A stretch of 64,000 nucleotides of DNA from Circinella umbellata. Its lineage: Eukaryota > Mucoromycota > Mucoromycetes > Mucorales > Lichtheimiaceae. The stretch spans positions 372,001 through 436,000 of the forward strand of contig JAIWNF010000034.1 of NCBI GenBank assembly GCA_025093555.1, written 5' to 3'. The position numbers were made by a program, and so were the translations under genes. The first letter of the stretch is position 1. The number at the start of each line of letters is the position of its first letter. Positions 1 through 11,110 of the stretch are shown here, piece by piece. The notes beneath the pieces were generated by a model, which did no database searches, was not told the origin of the DNA, and saw only the letters and a program-made list of their open reading frames with translations.

Positions 1-283
1 ACAAGATGAGCTTGATGTATAGCTATACTGACGTTTTATTAACTTTCGATATTTTGGTTACTTTCTTACTGTTATTGATAGCCTTTGTTGTTTTCATATT
101 CAGGCTCTTTTTCTAATCGTTATTTAATTATTATTTCTACTTTTACAGAACATACTTAACAATAGCGGCTCGTTTTCTGTAAATTAATGTAAATCTAACA
201 AAGGCAAAGTATTCTACATACTTGAAAAAAAAAGTAATTGTTCAAGCGAGAATGTTTTTTAATGGATCAAAGATCAAAGTCAG

Positions 284-343
284 ACTACGGGCGCAGCGTA
301 CTATAACTATCCTAACATGCCTCCTCTATGTTGCGCCCGTAGT
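284..343. repeat. Short perfect inverted repeat (12-bp arms)
   Basis: The arms ACTACGGGCGCA (284-295) and TGCGCCCGTAGT (332-343) are exact reverse complements separated by 36 bases. The GC-rich arms stand out in very AT-rich surroundings. It could form a hairpin, or be the termini of a tiny MITE or of the adjacent retroelement. No target-site duplication is obvious, so the class is undetermined. Confidence 0.6.
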
Positions 344-797
344 AACCCTTTTTAATAATGTAATTTAGAAGCACTTATTTACAGTAGTGTGCAAGTTTTT
401 CAGTACCCAACTTTATGAACTGACGAGAGCAATAAGCTGAAATCAGTACGTGTTCAATTTATTTCGCCATTATGTGATAAAATAAAGATAGTTGAGAATC
501 TGTTTATTCCTTAAATAAAATAACTACTCTTTTTATATATTTTCTAAATTATGTAGCTATATTATTTTATTCGATCATGACTAAGCTATGTTTTATAATA
601 ATGTATGTTGAGAGGACCTATTATATTTGTTCTATCACGAATAAATATTAATTCTAGATCATTCACTGAAACCGTACATAACAGTGGCTAGTAATCTCAT
701 TCTTACTTTGATGTTCCTACTTTATTCGGATTGATAATAAGAGCGAATCAAAATGAATAATAGTGGTTAATAGGCTTTATCATTTATTCTTGACGGC

Positions 798-1504
798 ATG
801 ATGTTTGACCGATCATTCATGAATCGATGGAGTATATGTTTTATTATAGTGGTTCACCACAGAATGGACCCAGGGGCAAAAAAATTAGATGCATTCAATC
901 AGAGATGGTTGAAGACCGGGAAGTATTTATTCCCACCATGGAAGTTCATTCCTCAAGTCATCCACAAAATAAAACAAGAGAAGATCCGGACAGCAGTTTT
1001 AGTAACACCTTATTGGACGACGCAACATTGGTTCTCAATGGTGAGCAAGTTAATACAGAAGAGCCAAGCAATATTTTTCAAGATCAAAAAATGGTGGATG
1101 AACGCTTGGCACGTATCAGCAAGGCAAGGACATCAGAAGATCTAAGGTTAGATGAAGCAAAATACTTGAACAAATCAACAAGGGATAGTACTCAAAAAAA
1201 CTGATGATGTAGCCTGAAAAACATGAACAAGTTGGTGCACACAACAGGACCCGAAAATTATAGCAACCAAGTACAATGTAACAATGGTCTTGCAACATGT
1301 TATAGAGGTCAGTAGTCAAACATTGAATGGGATATGCTCAGCAATAATACCGGTCTGGAATGTTTTACATCCAGGGGAGAGGTCATTGACAGGACAACAG
1401 ACGATAAGAAGTTCTTTTGAGGCAAAAAGACAACAAGAAATAAGGATTCCATCACAACAAGAATAATGACGTGGGACACGAACATATTAATAGAAATTTT
1501 GTTT
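798..1504 (+). mobile_element. Decayed DIRS-like retrotransposon fragment (pol end plus tyrosine recombinase start)
   Basis: The fragment is broken into several frames. Frame 1 (about 864-1143) reads DPGAKKLDAFNQRW, YLFPPWKFIPQVIHKIKQ and AVLVTPYWTTQHWFSMV, and ends in AWHVSARQGH. This resembles the stretch after reverse transcriptase/RNase H in DIRS-type elements. Frame 2 continues with SEDLRLDEAKYLNKSTRDST. Another frame (about 1248-1463) reads QDPKIIATKYNVTMVL, GICSAIIPVWNVLHPGE and FEAKRQQEIRIPSQQ, then shifts to TWDTNILIEIL (about 1470-1502), which looks like the N-terminal part of a tyrosine recombinase. Stops and frameshifts between the pieces make it inactive. No terminal repeats or complete domains are present. 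Assignment to DIRS rests on recalled family patterns and is an inference. It ends about 160 bp before the next gene's start codon and may contribute to that gene's promoter. Confidence 0.6.
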
Positions 1505-1666
1505 TGTAATAATTCGTGGCCCCTATTCATCATAGCGGGGTATTTTTATTTTTGCATTAAGTTACCACCCCTTTTCTCTCACATTTTTTTTTCTCTCTCA
1601 CTCTTCACTCTCTACTATTGCTTGAATTTATATAATATACTTTTTTTTGAATTAACACAAATTAAA

Positions 1667-4403
1667 ATGCGACTTGGCATTCCATTATTACTTTTTATAA
1701 CCACATTCTTTTATTGTCATCCCATATTGGCATACAAAACGATTATTGACGTTCTTTCGGAAGATTCTCGTTTTGAAAAGTTAATTGAACATTTACAACG
1801 AACAAGACTTATTCCATATATCAATCGTTTAGAGGCAGGCACTCTATTTGCACCTGACAATAATGCATTTGAAAACTTCAAAGGGGAGATTACAGAACAC
1901 ATGTTGTTATACCATTTGTTACCTGCTGGTATGTTGGGAGAAGACTTTTTTGACGGACAACTATTAGAATCACTTTATATAAGACCGGGATTTCTTGGCT
2001 CCGATGATGCCGGGCAACGCATAAAAATCAGAAAAGAAGGAAAGGCAGGCAAAGGACGAGGGAAAGCTTTTATTAATGATGCAGAAATTATTGATAAAGA
2101 TTTAGCTGTTAATAATCGAACGTATATTCAAGCGATTAATCAAGTTCTTACACCACCAACAACACTTGGTAAGTTTTTTTAAAGTGAATTCGTCGATCCC
2201 TGTTTTTTTTATAAAAAAGAAAAACACCTCCTTATTTACAACAAAATTTTGATTTTTAATTTTTCATAACAATAAAAAAAAAAGGCGAATCTATAAAGAA
2301 CAATGAAGAACTTTATGGATTTTTACAAAAAGTTGGATTGAGCGATAAATTAAATCAACCTCGACCTTTTACTGTTTTTATGTCACGTCAAAGTATATTG
2401 AATCCATTAAATCCAATTGAAAAGGATTATATGGTATCTCAATATGGTACAGAAGATCTTGACAGACTTTTGAATTATATGATTGTCGATGATGTTGTTT
2501 ATTCAAATGAATTTCCAAGCGGCAAAACCGTGTGTAAGTATTTTATACTTATTATTTTATTATGAGGGTAATCCATCATATGCGTATACTTACGTAATAT
2601 ATATAATTTAGACAAGACATTATCTGGGGAATCATTAGTTGTGTCAGTAAATAAAGATAATGTTATTACAGTCAACGACATTCCAGTGACAGAAACTGAC
2701 GTCTTGGCAGCAAATGGTAAGTAAAAAAAAATTAGAGTTGTAAATCATGCCAAGGAATTTTTTTTCGCATTAATCAATGATTTCCTGGGTCCAATCTATA
2801 TTTAGGGGTATTTCATGTATTGGATGATATGCCTATACCTAACAATATTAATTTTAACACTCGAAAATACTTGTATGGATTAAATTCAACTAAACTGGTA
2901 GCACTTATGGATGAATGTGGTCTTGAACATTATTTGGAAACCGACAATAGTGATGACGCACAAAAGTATACCATTCTTGCTCCAGCCAATGATGATATTA
3001 AAGAAGATTCTATACCTGATAGTATTAAAAAAAATTGGTTAACTTATCATATTATGGGTGGTTCTTATTCTCCTGACCTTTTAACGGATGGTGCATTGAT
3101 TAAATCCGAATTTGTATCTTCCCGTCTCGGTGATGTTTCACAACGAATTCCTGTTTTTGTTGAAAGAGAAGCTCCTGTTAAAGCTGCCGGAAAGTCAATC
3201 CGCTTTGGACATTCTAGAGTACTTGCAGATCCAGGTGAGGGGGGAACGACAACAATAGACTTTATATGTATACATAAATTCATCAGTATAACTAATTAAT
3301 AATATTAAATTGATATGATGTTTCTAGCTATCGTTCAGAATAATTACATATATAAAGTGTCTGAACCATTAGTTCTTCCTGGTGATATTTTATCCAAATT
3401 AGTAATTGATCTCAATCTGTCAACATTTATTGCAACCATTTATGTTTCGGAAGTAGCCGATGAGATTAAAGGTAGCGATGGTATTACCATGTTTGTACCC
3501 ACCAACGAAGCGTTCCACGATCTAGGACTTGTGGCACAATATCTTATGCATCCATCTGGTAAATCCCATCTTCAGAGTGTGCTTCGATACCATGTTGCTC
3601 AAGGACTTTTGTATAAAGAAGATATGATACAAAATCCACAAGAAATGACTACACTTGCCAATGCTACTATTCGTATTGAATCTAACAATGATCAACTTGT
3701 TGTCGGTCCACCTGGAGCAGGTTCTAAACAAGCTATTATAGGAGAAACTGATATACTCGTTGGCAATGGTGTTGTACATAAGATCGATGGAGTACAAATT
3801 CCTGATTATGTGGAAATTACCACACGTGATATCTTGATAGGCATTGAAGCGAATTCCATGCTTGAAGTTCTTGAGAGAGCGAGTCTCATGGATGCATTAA
3901 ATTCTACAAATTACATTGTATTGGCCCCCACGGATCGTGCATTTGCTCATATGGATTTAGATGAATTACTTCAAGATCCATACGAATTGGAACGATTGGT
4001 CAAATTACATCTTGTTCCTATTACTTGGCAGGATAATTGGATTACAAGTGGTAGTAAACATGATACTGAGTATCCTACACTTTTATCCGAATATGACAAA
4101 ATTGTATTTCGTGAAGAAGAAAATGGTGAACTCGTTGTTTCAGTCAAAGATCGAACGGATAAAACACCTGCTCATGTCATTGGCATGGGACGAACTGTGG
4201 GTGGTAAAGTGGATGGTGGGGTATTAATGACAGATGCCGTTTTGATTCCTATCCGTCGTGGCTTCTTTGGTTTGCCATGGGGATGGTCTATTTTCTTGGT
4301 TACAGTCATTTCACTCATTTCAGCTAGTATTTTGGGTGGTTGTGGATTCATTGTTTATAAGATTTGGACTCGTAGACGTTTAGGTTATCGTAATATTGAT
4401 TAG
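1667..4403 (+). CDS. Fasciclin (FAS1) domain membrane protein
   Basis: Five exons (1667-2168, 2285-2533, 2612-2716, 2806-3234, 3328-4403) join in frame to give about 786 residues. The start ATG is followed by a hydrophobic signal peptide (LGIPLLLFITTFFYC, with LAY after it). Five FAS1-like repeats follow, recognisable by patterns such as TLFAPDNNAFENF, YTILAPANDDI, ITMFVPTNEAFHDL and YIVLAPTDRAFAHM, each with a downstream YHLLP/YHVAQ-type H-box. Near the C-terminus is one transmembrane segment (IFLVTVISLISASILGGCGF), then a short basic tail RRRLGYRNID. This predicts a type I membrane protein with all FAS1 domains outside the cytosol, at the cell surface or in the vacuole. FAS1 proteins act in adhesion, and some fungal ones are vacuolar. 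The ligand is unknown. All introns have GTAAGT/GTGAGG donors and TAG or GG-preceded AG acceptors. Confidence 0.88.
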
Positions 4404-4996
4404 CTTTTACTCTTTTTTTATATCATTTCCTTATATATATATCATCATTGTTATTATTATCCCCTATCTCTATCCCCCTTCATTTTTGTCACTCATCATT
4501 CATTTTCATAACAGAGATATGTCTAAATAAATCATGTATAAAGGTAAACCATATATATATAGCCATTTTTTTGGAATGAACAGATTGATTTGTTTGTATT
4601 ACAAATATTCCCTGTACAACTAACGTTACAATGCCTTCATATACTATCATCACGGTACATACATCAAGTTGTCTTTATGTGGGTCATTATTGTTATGTGA
4701 TGCATCATCATAGTAATAACTTCCACTTTAAGGCAAAAGAAGAAGGAAAGCAAATTATCATAAATAACATAACAAGTAAATGGGGGGGACGGATCCCTTT
4801 GAACAAAGAAGAACCAAATGTAGGTGAATAACGTTCCTGCATATTGATGTAAAACCGGGCAGCGAATTTATTTTCCTTTGTGAACTTCTTCCTCCGCCAC
4901 GATGCCCCTCACTTCTCTCTCTGTCTCTCTCTTGTTTTCTTTTATATACACATAAAGTCATAAGATATTCCAACCAAAAAAAAAAAAAAGAAGATT
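4404..4996. other. Intergenic region
   Basis: This AT-rich spacer lies between two co-directional genes. It presumably holds the 3' UTR of the FAS1 gene and the promoter of the next one. A CT-rich stretch (about 4908-4940, TCTCTCTC repeats) precedes the next start codon, as is common in fungal promoters. A 66-residue ORF at 4631-4831 lacks coding character. Confidence 0.5.
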
Positions 4997-7193
4997 ATGA
5001 GTGCTATTGAAGAGGAAGATTCTCACCCAAATCCAACAACTTTCAGTTATTTATATCAAAAAGAAAAAAGTGCCAAAGGAAAATCGTCTTTGACGCGATC
5101 AGTAATCCTTAAATCCAATTTATATAAAGATCTGGATCGGCTTGAAGAATCACTTGATGCCGACTTTGAAAAACATCTTGCCGAGGTGCGTGCCGTTTCT
5201 CTTAAGAATGGCAATTTAAACCTGACCGATTACGACAATGACAACACCAAAAGAAGTACCACCAGAAGTGTCAGTAGACAACAACAATACTATGACAACG
5301 ACGATAGTTACTATAACAACGATAATAATGATCATGATAACAGTGAAGAAACAGAATCTATTTTGGGTGGATTAGAACATGTCCCATTTGTTGGTGATAT
5401 ATTACCACCTTTTGGATCGCGTCCATCAAGTGTTCGAGGATTATCGGATGTTTCTATTCATTCCGATAAAGAGATATTAGGTGAATTATTATTGACCCAA
5501 TCCCTGCATGGGAAAGAGGATCGTTATATTAACGATCAAGAAAGAAGTAGAAGGAAAGGAAAGCAAGGGAAATTTGATGATAGTATGAGTAGGCTCGATG
5601 ACGAGAGTAATAGCCTAGGACGACAACAAAAGACAAGTAATCATCAATGGATACCCAATCGTGATCTTGTGGATGAAAAATACAGTGTTACCCCTTTGGT
5701 GAACCCTGTCATTACTGCTAAAGCATCGAAAACAACTCCACTAACAACCCACTATAAGAAAAATAAAGAAGTATCTTCTGCTGAAGATACATCACCCTCT
5801 CATCGTCATCCACCAAGAACCATGTCACCTGGTCGATATTTTGCTGCACGTTCTCTTCCTTTAGATTCATTTGATGAAATATGGAATAACAACAACAATA
5901 GTAATAATAATAATAATAATAAAAAGGTAATTGTAAACGTATTACATTTCTATATCATGTACAATTAACTGATTTGATACTATTTCTTTTTTTACTTAGG
6001 GACGCTCATCAACCAGATTATCATCTAGAATGAGTAGCCGAAAAAATAGTTCAAGTCTAGATAATGATGACTTACTTTTACAAAGCTTCGTAAGTATTTA
6101 ATAACAAGCACTCTTGAGTAAATACTAAACGTTTACATATATATATTAGAAGTTGCTACCCCACGCATTATCCCATAATTACAACATTCAACTTGTAAAT
6201 AATAATAATAATAACTCATCTAATATATCGCGGCGAACAACGGCAAATAAGTATCGGAACGACAACAAATCAACAAATCAACATATTCATAAACGTCTAT
6301 CATCATCATTACTTGATAGATCATTTGACGATAGTGTCAAATCTAAGAGATCACAACAAGAACAACAATATGATAATAAAAATGAATACGTATCTATTCC
6401 TGTCATTCGACAAGAAGATCACAAGAGTTCAGATCGTACCAAACGTAATACTGGTGTTGTTTCTGGTACGGTTCGATTACGACGTATTCATGCCGTGGAT
6501 CGATCTAATATTACTACTGATATTGAAGACTATGATCAACATTCTGATGAACAAGAAGATTGTATCGTAGAACCTGATCGTTTATTATTACAATGCAAAA
6601 TAGATGCGAATAATGTACGACCTGGTAATTCTAAATTACGAATTACAAATAATCTGACACATCGATCAAGAACATTTTCATTATTTTCTGCAAGAGCAAA
6701 ACTCAAGTTTTTAAATCGACAAGGGACAGTGCCTGCTGGCGGGCATGTCGATATCATTGTTCGATCAAAAAGAAGTGCAGCAACAAGTAAATTACATCAT
6801 CACAAGTCATCAACAACAAAAAAACAAGTTTCTTCCAATACTATGCATTATGATTTTGAAACGATATTAATATTAATGGATGGAAAACATTCTCAACAAG
6901 TGAATGTGGATATGGAAATTATTGATGAGCGACGAAAACAAATAAAGGAAGAAGAAGAGGAGGAGGATAGTTTATTATTATCTCAATCACTTGTATCTGA
7001 TATCCAGCCCACACCTTCTACTATGGCTCGTCATCATCACCATCCATCTATCAATGATATTATTCAACAAGAAGCAGAAGAACAAGTTTTGCCTCCACCA
7101 CCAAAACCCGCTCCTACGCCCACTACTATTGCTATTAACCAACCCATCAAATCAAAATGCCCAATGTGTGTAATGGAACAAGAATGTTGTTAA
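4997..7193 (+). CDS. Disordered protein with possible ASH/MSP-like Ig domain
   Basis: Three exons (4997-5926, 6000-6089, 6150-7193) give about 687 residues. The protein is largely low complexity: Asn runs, Asp/Ser-rich segments and a Glu run near the C-terminus. The N-terminus has a predicted helical stretch (YKDLDRLEESLDADFEKHL). One ordered region in the last exon (about 6570-6930) reads LLLQCKIDANNVRPGNSKL, TVPAGGHVDIIVRSK and FETILILMDGKHSQQVNV. This beta-rich pattern resembles the ASH/MSP-like immunoglobulin folds of SPD-2/Hydin/VAP-type proteins. It ends KCPMCVMEQECC, a Cys-rich tail that could bind metal or be lipidated. The family assignment is an inference and no exact orthologue is recognised. 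The 90-nt middle exon is supported only by frame continuity and its splice sites. Confidence 0.75.
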
Positions 7194-7487
7194 TAGTTAT
7201 AATAATTATTATTATCTAGTTTTTTTAAAATTGCTTTTTCAAAATAAGAGAGAAAAAAAAAGTTTACTGTACATAGAAGAAAAAAAAAAGAAAAGACTTT
7301 TTCTGTTTCGTTTTTGTTTTAGGAGACGAGAGGAAGTTCATGAAAAAGGAATAAGAGAGAGAGATACTGCGTGTACGTGTGTGTGTATGTTTATGTATGT
7401 TTTATAGATGGTTGTTACTTGTGTATATGACAATGAAATAATATAGAATATGCATAATATATATATATATATATATATTGTTCTAAT
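7194..7487. other. Short convergent 3' intergenic spacer with (AT)n tract
   Basis: This is the 3' flank shared by the preceding plus-strand gene and the minus-strand uS14m gene. It contains GT-rich sequence and a simple (AT)n run at about 7457-7478. No gene is seen. Confidence 0.5.
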
Positions 7488-7787
7488 CTACCAGGATGCC
7501 TTCTTGACACCAGGCAATTCACCGTTCAAAGCTTTTAAACGGAATTGAAATCGACATAACTTGAATTCTCTAAGAACACCTTGACCATGACCTGTTGCAA
7601 CACATCGATTATGAATAAAAGTTGGAGAAGATTGTTTTGGCATGTTGTTAAGTGCAAGTTGAGCTTGGTGACGAACACGAGCAGGTAAAGTTTCGTTACG
7701 TGTAATAAAACGATATGCTTGACGAGTTAATTCGTTGTCGGCAAGAAGTTGACGTGCCTTAATATCACGAAGTACACGGCTTCTCAT
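7488..7787 (-). CDS. MRP2: Mitochondrial small-subunit ribosomal protein uS14m (MRP2/RSM14 type)
   Basis: This single-exon ORF of 99 residues begins MRSRVLRDIKARQLLADNE. The C-terminal half carries the uS14 signature: NRCVATGHGQGVLREFKLCR, then F, R and the diagnostic ending GELPGVKKASW. It belongs to the mitochondrial/bacterial-type uS14 branch. It binds 16S-type rRNA in the head of the small mitoribosomal subunit. The bacterial zinc-binding CXXC pairs are not evident, as in C-minus uS14 forms. The ATG at 7787 is chosen because the family usually has about 100 residues and sequence upstream is low complexity. The gene is divergently arranged with the Clf1 gene, with 244 bp between start codons. 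Confidence 0.9.
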   Translation of the reverse strand: MRSRVLRDIKARQLLADNELTRQAYRFITRNETLPARVRHQAQLALNNMPKQSSPTFIHNRCVATGHGQGVLREFKLCRFQFRLKALNGELPGVKKASW

Positions 7788-8031
7788 TATTATTATTTTT
7801 TTTTTGTTGTTGTATAAAAAAGGTGGGTAACTAAAATAAATAAAAAAACAAAAAAAAAACAAAATAAAAAATAGCCCAGCGGATTTGAAAAGACAGCAGT
7901 CAAGATAGTACACCAACATTGATGACAAGTTTGGGAGTTACAAAAACTCCTCTGTTCTTTGATATTCCTCTCTTCCCCACTTTGCTTTTTTTTTTTTTCT
8001 TCTTTCAAACTTTGTATTATTTTTTTCTGTC
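7788..8031. promoter_or_regulatory. Putative bidirectional promoter between uS14m and CLF1
   Basis: This 244-bp interval separates two divergent start codons. It carries poly-T/poly-A tracts (for example about 7798-7860 and 7984-8010) of the nucleosome-excluding kind. No clear TATA box serves either side. Shared promoter use is an inference from spacing. Confidence 0.4.
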
Positions 8032-10809
8032 ATGAATTCTGGACCAAAAAAAGGGACGGGAAGGAATCCACGACCTCCAAAGGTAATAAAAAAAATATAT
8101 ATTCACATAATTTCTTCATTTTAGTTTTTATATTTTCATAAAATCTTTAACCATCTAATATTAATGTTTTTTTTTTCATCAATACTAATAATAATAGGTC
8201 AAGAATAAAGCTCCCGCAGAAATTCAAATCACAGCCGAACAGATCTTACGAGAAGCTCATGATCGTCGACTTGAACCTACTCATTCTATTCCACGACAAA
8301 AGATTAGCGATTTAGAAGAACTATCTGAATTTCGACAACGGAAACGAAAAGACTTTGAAGATAACATTCGTAAAAATCGTTTAAATGTTGGCAACTGGAT
8401 CAAATATGCAGCATGGGAAGAATCACAAATGGAATTACAACGGTCTCGATCAGTCTATGAACGTGCATTGGATGTGGAAGCGCGTAATCCTGCCATTTGG
8501 CTTCGTTATATTGAAATGGAAATGAAGAATCGTAACGTGAATCATGCGCGTAATATCTTAGATCGTGCTACTTCATTGTTGCCTCGTGTGGATCAATTTT
8601 GGTATAAATATACTTATATGGAAGAATTGGTGGGTGATGTACCAAAAGCAAGAAATGTATTTGAACGTTGGATGAAATGGGAACCGGATGAGACAGCTTG
8701 GCAAGCTTATATTAAGATGGAATTACGGTACCATGAAGAAGAACGAGCTCATGCACTCTATGAACGATTCGTTAGTATTCACCCAGAGTCAAAGAATTGG
8801 ATCAAATGGGCTAAATTTGAGGAGGAACATAATAATATGGGTAAATATAATAATAGTTTTAAATGATAATGAAATTTAACATGAAACCATACTCTTTACT
8901 GATCTCTTTTTCAAATTCCAAATTATAAAAAAATAGATAAATGTCGTGAAATTTATAGTGAAGCTCTCGAGTACTTGGGTGAAGAGAAACTTGAACAAAA
9001 GATTTTAGTTGCTTTTGCAAAGTTTGAAATCAAAATGAAGGAGGTATAATAAGACTTTTGAAAGGGAGGGGGGAGGGAAGGAATCATATATGTTTATGTT
9101 ATATATACGATATTTATTCTCGATAATGTTTTAGTTCGAACGTGCTCGTATCATTTATAAATATGGTTTGGAACGTTTACCAAAATCTCAATCTCAATCT
9201 TTATATAATCAATATACAAACTTTGAAAAACAATATGGTGATCGAGAAGGTATTGAAGATGTCGTATTGGGTAAACGTCGAGTTCAATATGAACATGATA
9301 TTGAATCCAATCCCAAAAATTATGATGTATGGTTTGATTATGCAAGATTGGAAGAATCATCAGGTGATCCAACCAGAACGCGTGAAGTATATGAACGAGC
9401 TATTGCACAAGTGCCACCAGCCAATGAAAAACGTTATTGGAGACGTTATATTTATTTGTGGATTAACTATGCATTATATGAAGAATTGGAAACTGAGGTA
9501 AAAAAAAAAAAACACGAGTGGGATATAGAGAACTATGGTGTAATGTGTTTGGATGAATAAAAGAAGAAGAAAAAAACTTAACAAATAGAAATATTATTAT
9601 ACATAGGATACTAATCGTGCTCGAGAAATTTATACACAATGCTTGAAACTTATTCCACATAAAACCTTTACATTTGCAAAAATATGGCTGTTAGCAGCAC
9701 AATTCGAAATTCGTCAATTAAATGTACAAGGTGCTAGAAAACTATTGGGCCAATCCATTGGTATGTGTCCAAAGAACAAATTATTCAAGGGCTATATTGA
9801 TTTGGAAATGCAGGTAAAGTAATTTCAAGATATATTTTTTCTCAAATAAAGGTTACTCTTATGTATTTGTTTATTATTAACTTGAGCAAAAAAAAACAAT
9901 AGTTACGAGATTTTGATCGTTGTCGAACTTTATATTCAAAATATTTGGAATATGATCCAACAAGTTGTTCTGCATGGATTAAATTTGCAGAACTTGAAAA
10001 ACTTCTTGGTGAGGTAGATCGTTGTCGTGCTATTTTCGAATTGGGTATCGGTCAACCTGTACTTGATATGCCAGAACTTTTATGGAAAGCATATATCGGT
10101 AAGGATAAGAATAAGAACAACTTAGAAAATGGAACTAGAAAACGGGGAAAAGCTTACACTTTGTTTGTATGTATATAGACTTTGAAATTAGTGAAGATGA
10201 ATATGAAAAGACACGTAATTTATATGTTCGTCTTTTGGAACGAACTGAACATGTTAAAGTATTTATCAGTTTTGCACAATTCGAACTTTCTATACCTTAT
10301 GAAGAAGGTAGTCAAGAGGGTGTGGATCGTGCACGTAAGATTTTCGTAGATGCATATGATAGTTTAAAGACAAAGGAACTCAAAGATGAGGTAAAAAAAA
10401 TATTATCATTTTATGAGAAAAGATTTGGATAATGATCGTTATTTTAATCTCTTCTTTTTATTACATATATATTAGCGAGTCTTATTGCTTGAAGCATGGA
10501 AGGACTTTGAAGAAAATAATGGAACAGAAGATACACAAAAAGTGGTTCAAGATAAAATGCCAAAGGTTGTTCGTAAAAGAAGAAAGGCTGCTGATTCTAC
10601 TGAAGATAATGTTATTTGGGAAGAATACTTTGATTACATTTTCCCTGATGATCAAGTACAAAGCCGCAACCTTAAATTTCTTGCACAAGCTCAAGCTTGG
10701 CGACAGGTAAAACTATAAATACATGTACACGCTTTTTTGACTATTATTTATCATTAACTACTATGTTCATTTTTCATATATATATTTTTCATAGAAACAA
10801 GAAGAATAA
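8032..10809 (+). CDS. CLF1: Pre-mRNA splicing factor Clf1/Syf3 (Crooked neck, HAT repeats)
   Basis: Nine exons (8032-8082, 8198-8840, 8937-9043, 9135-9497, 9607-9813, 9903-10098, 10179-10390, 10476-10706, 10795-10809) join in frame to 674 residues, close to the 687 of yeast Clf1. The N-terminus contains [20 protein letters not shown], the conserved family entry. Successive half-a-TPR (HAT) repeats follow with W..Y...E and R.(I/V)(Y/F)ER patterns, such as [48 protein letters not shown] and [10 protein letters not shown]. The C-terminus is basic ([11 protein letters not shown]), then [11 protein letters not shown]. Clf1 is a scaffold of the Prp19-associated (NTC) complex in the spliceosome. The first exon codes only 17 residues and the last only KQEE. 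All splice sites are canonical. Confidence 0.95.
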
Positions 10810-11110
10810 ATACATTCCCTCTCATTATCCGATCCCTGTTAGAGGTTTTTTTTTCAAACAAAAAAAAAGGCTCTTTCTTTTCATCATTTTTTTTCTTATT
10901 ATATTTACTCTATATGAATTAACAGAAAGAAAGGAAGAAAAAATAAAAATAAAAAGCATCTCACTACTTTTCTTGTAAATATACTTTATATATAAAATAT
11001 AAATATATTATATTATTACTATATATAATTATAATCAATATTAATAACTATGGTATGTTTTTATTATTATTATTATTATAAATAGAAAGAAGTATATTTT
11101 TTACTATTAG
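10810..11110. other. Convergent 3' intergenic spacer
   Basis: The spacer lies between the CLF1 stop and the stop of the minus-strand transporter. It is poly-T/poly-A and (TAT)n rich (about 11057-11083) and probably holds both 3' UTRs. No gene is seen. Confidence 0.5.

Noticed and set aside
4631..4831. 66-codon ORF between the FAS1 and ASH-like genes
   Set aside because: No conserved features; likely UTR or promoter sequence.
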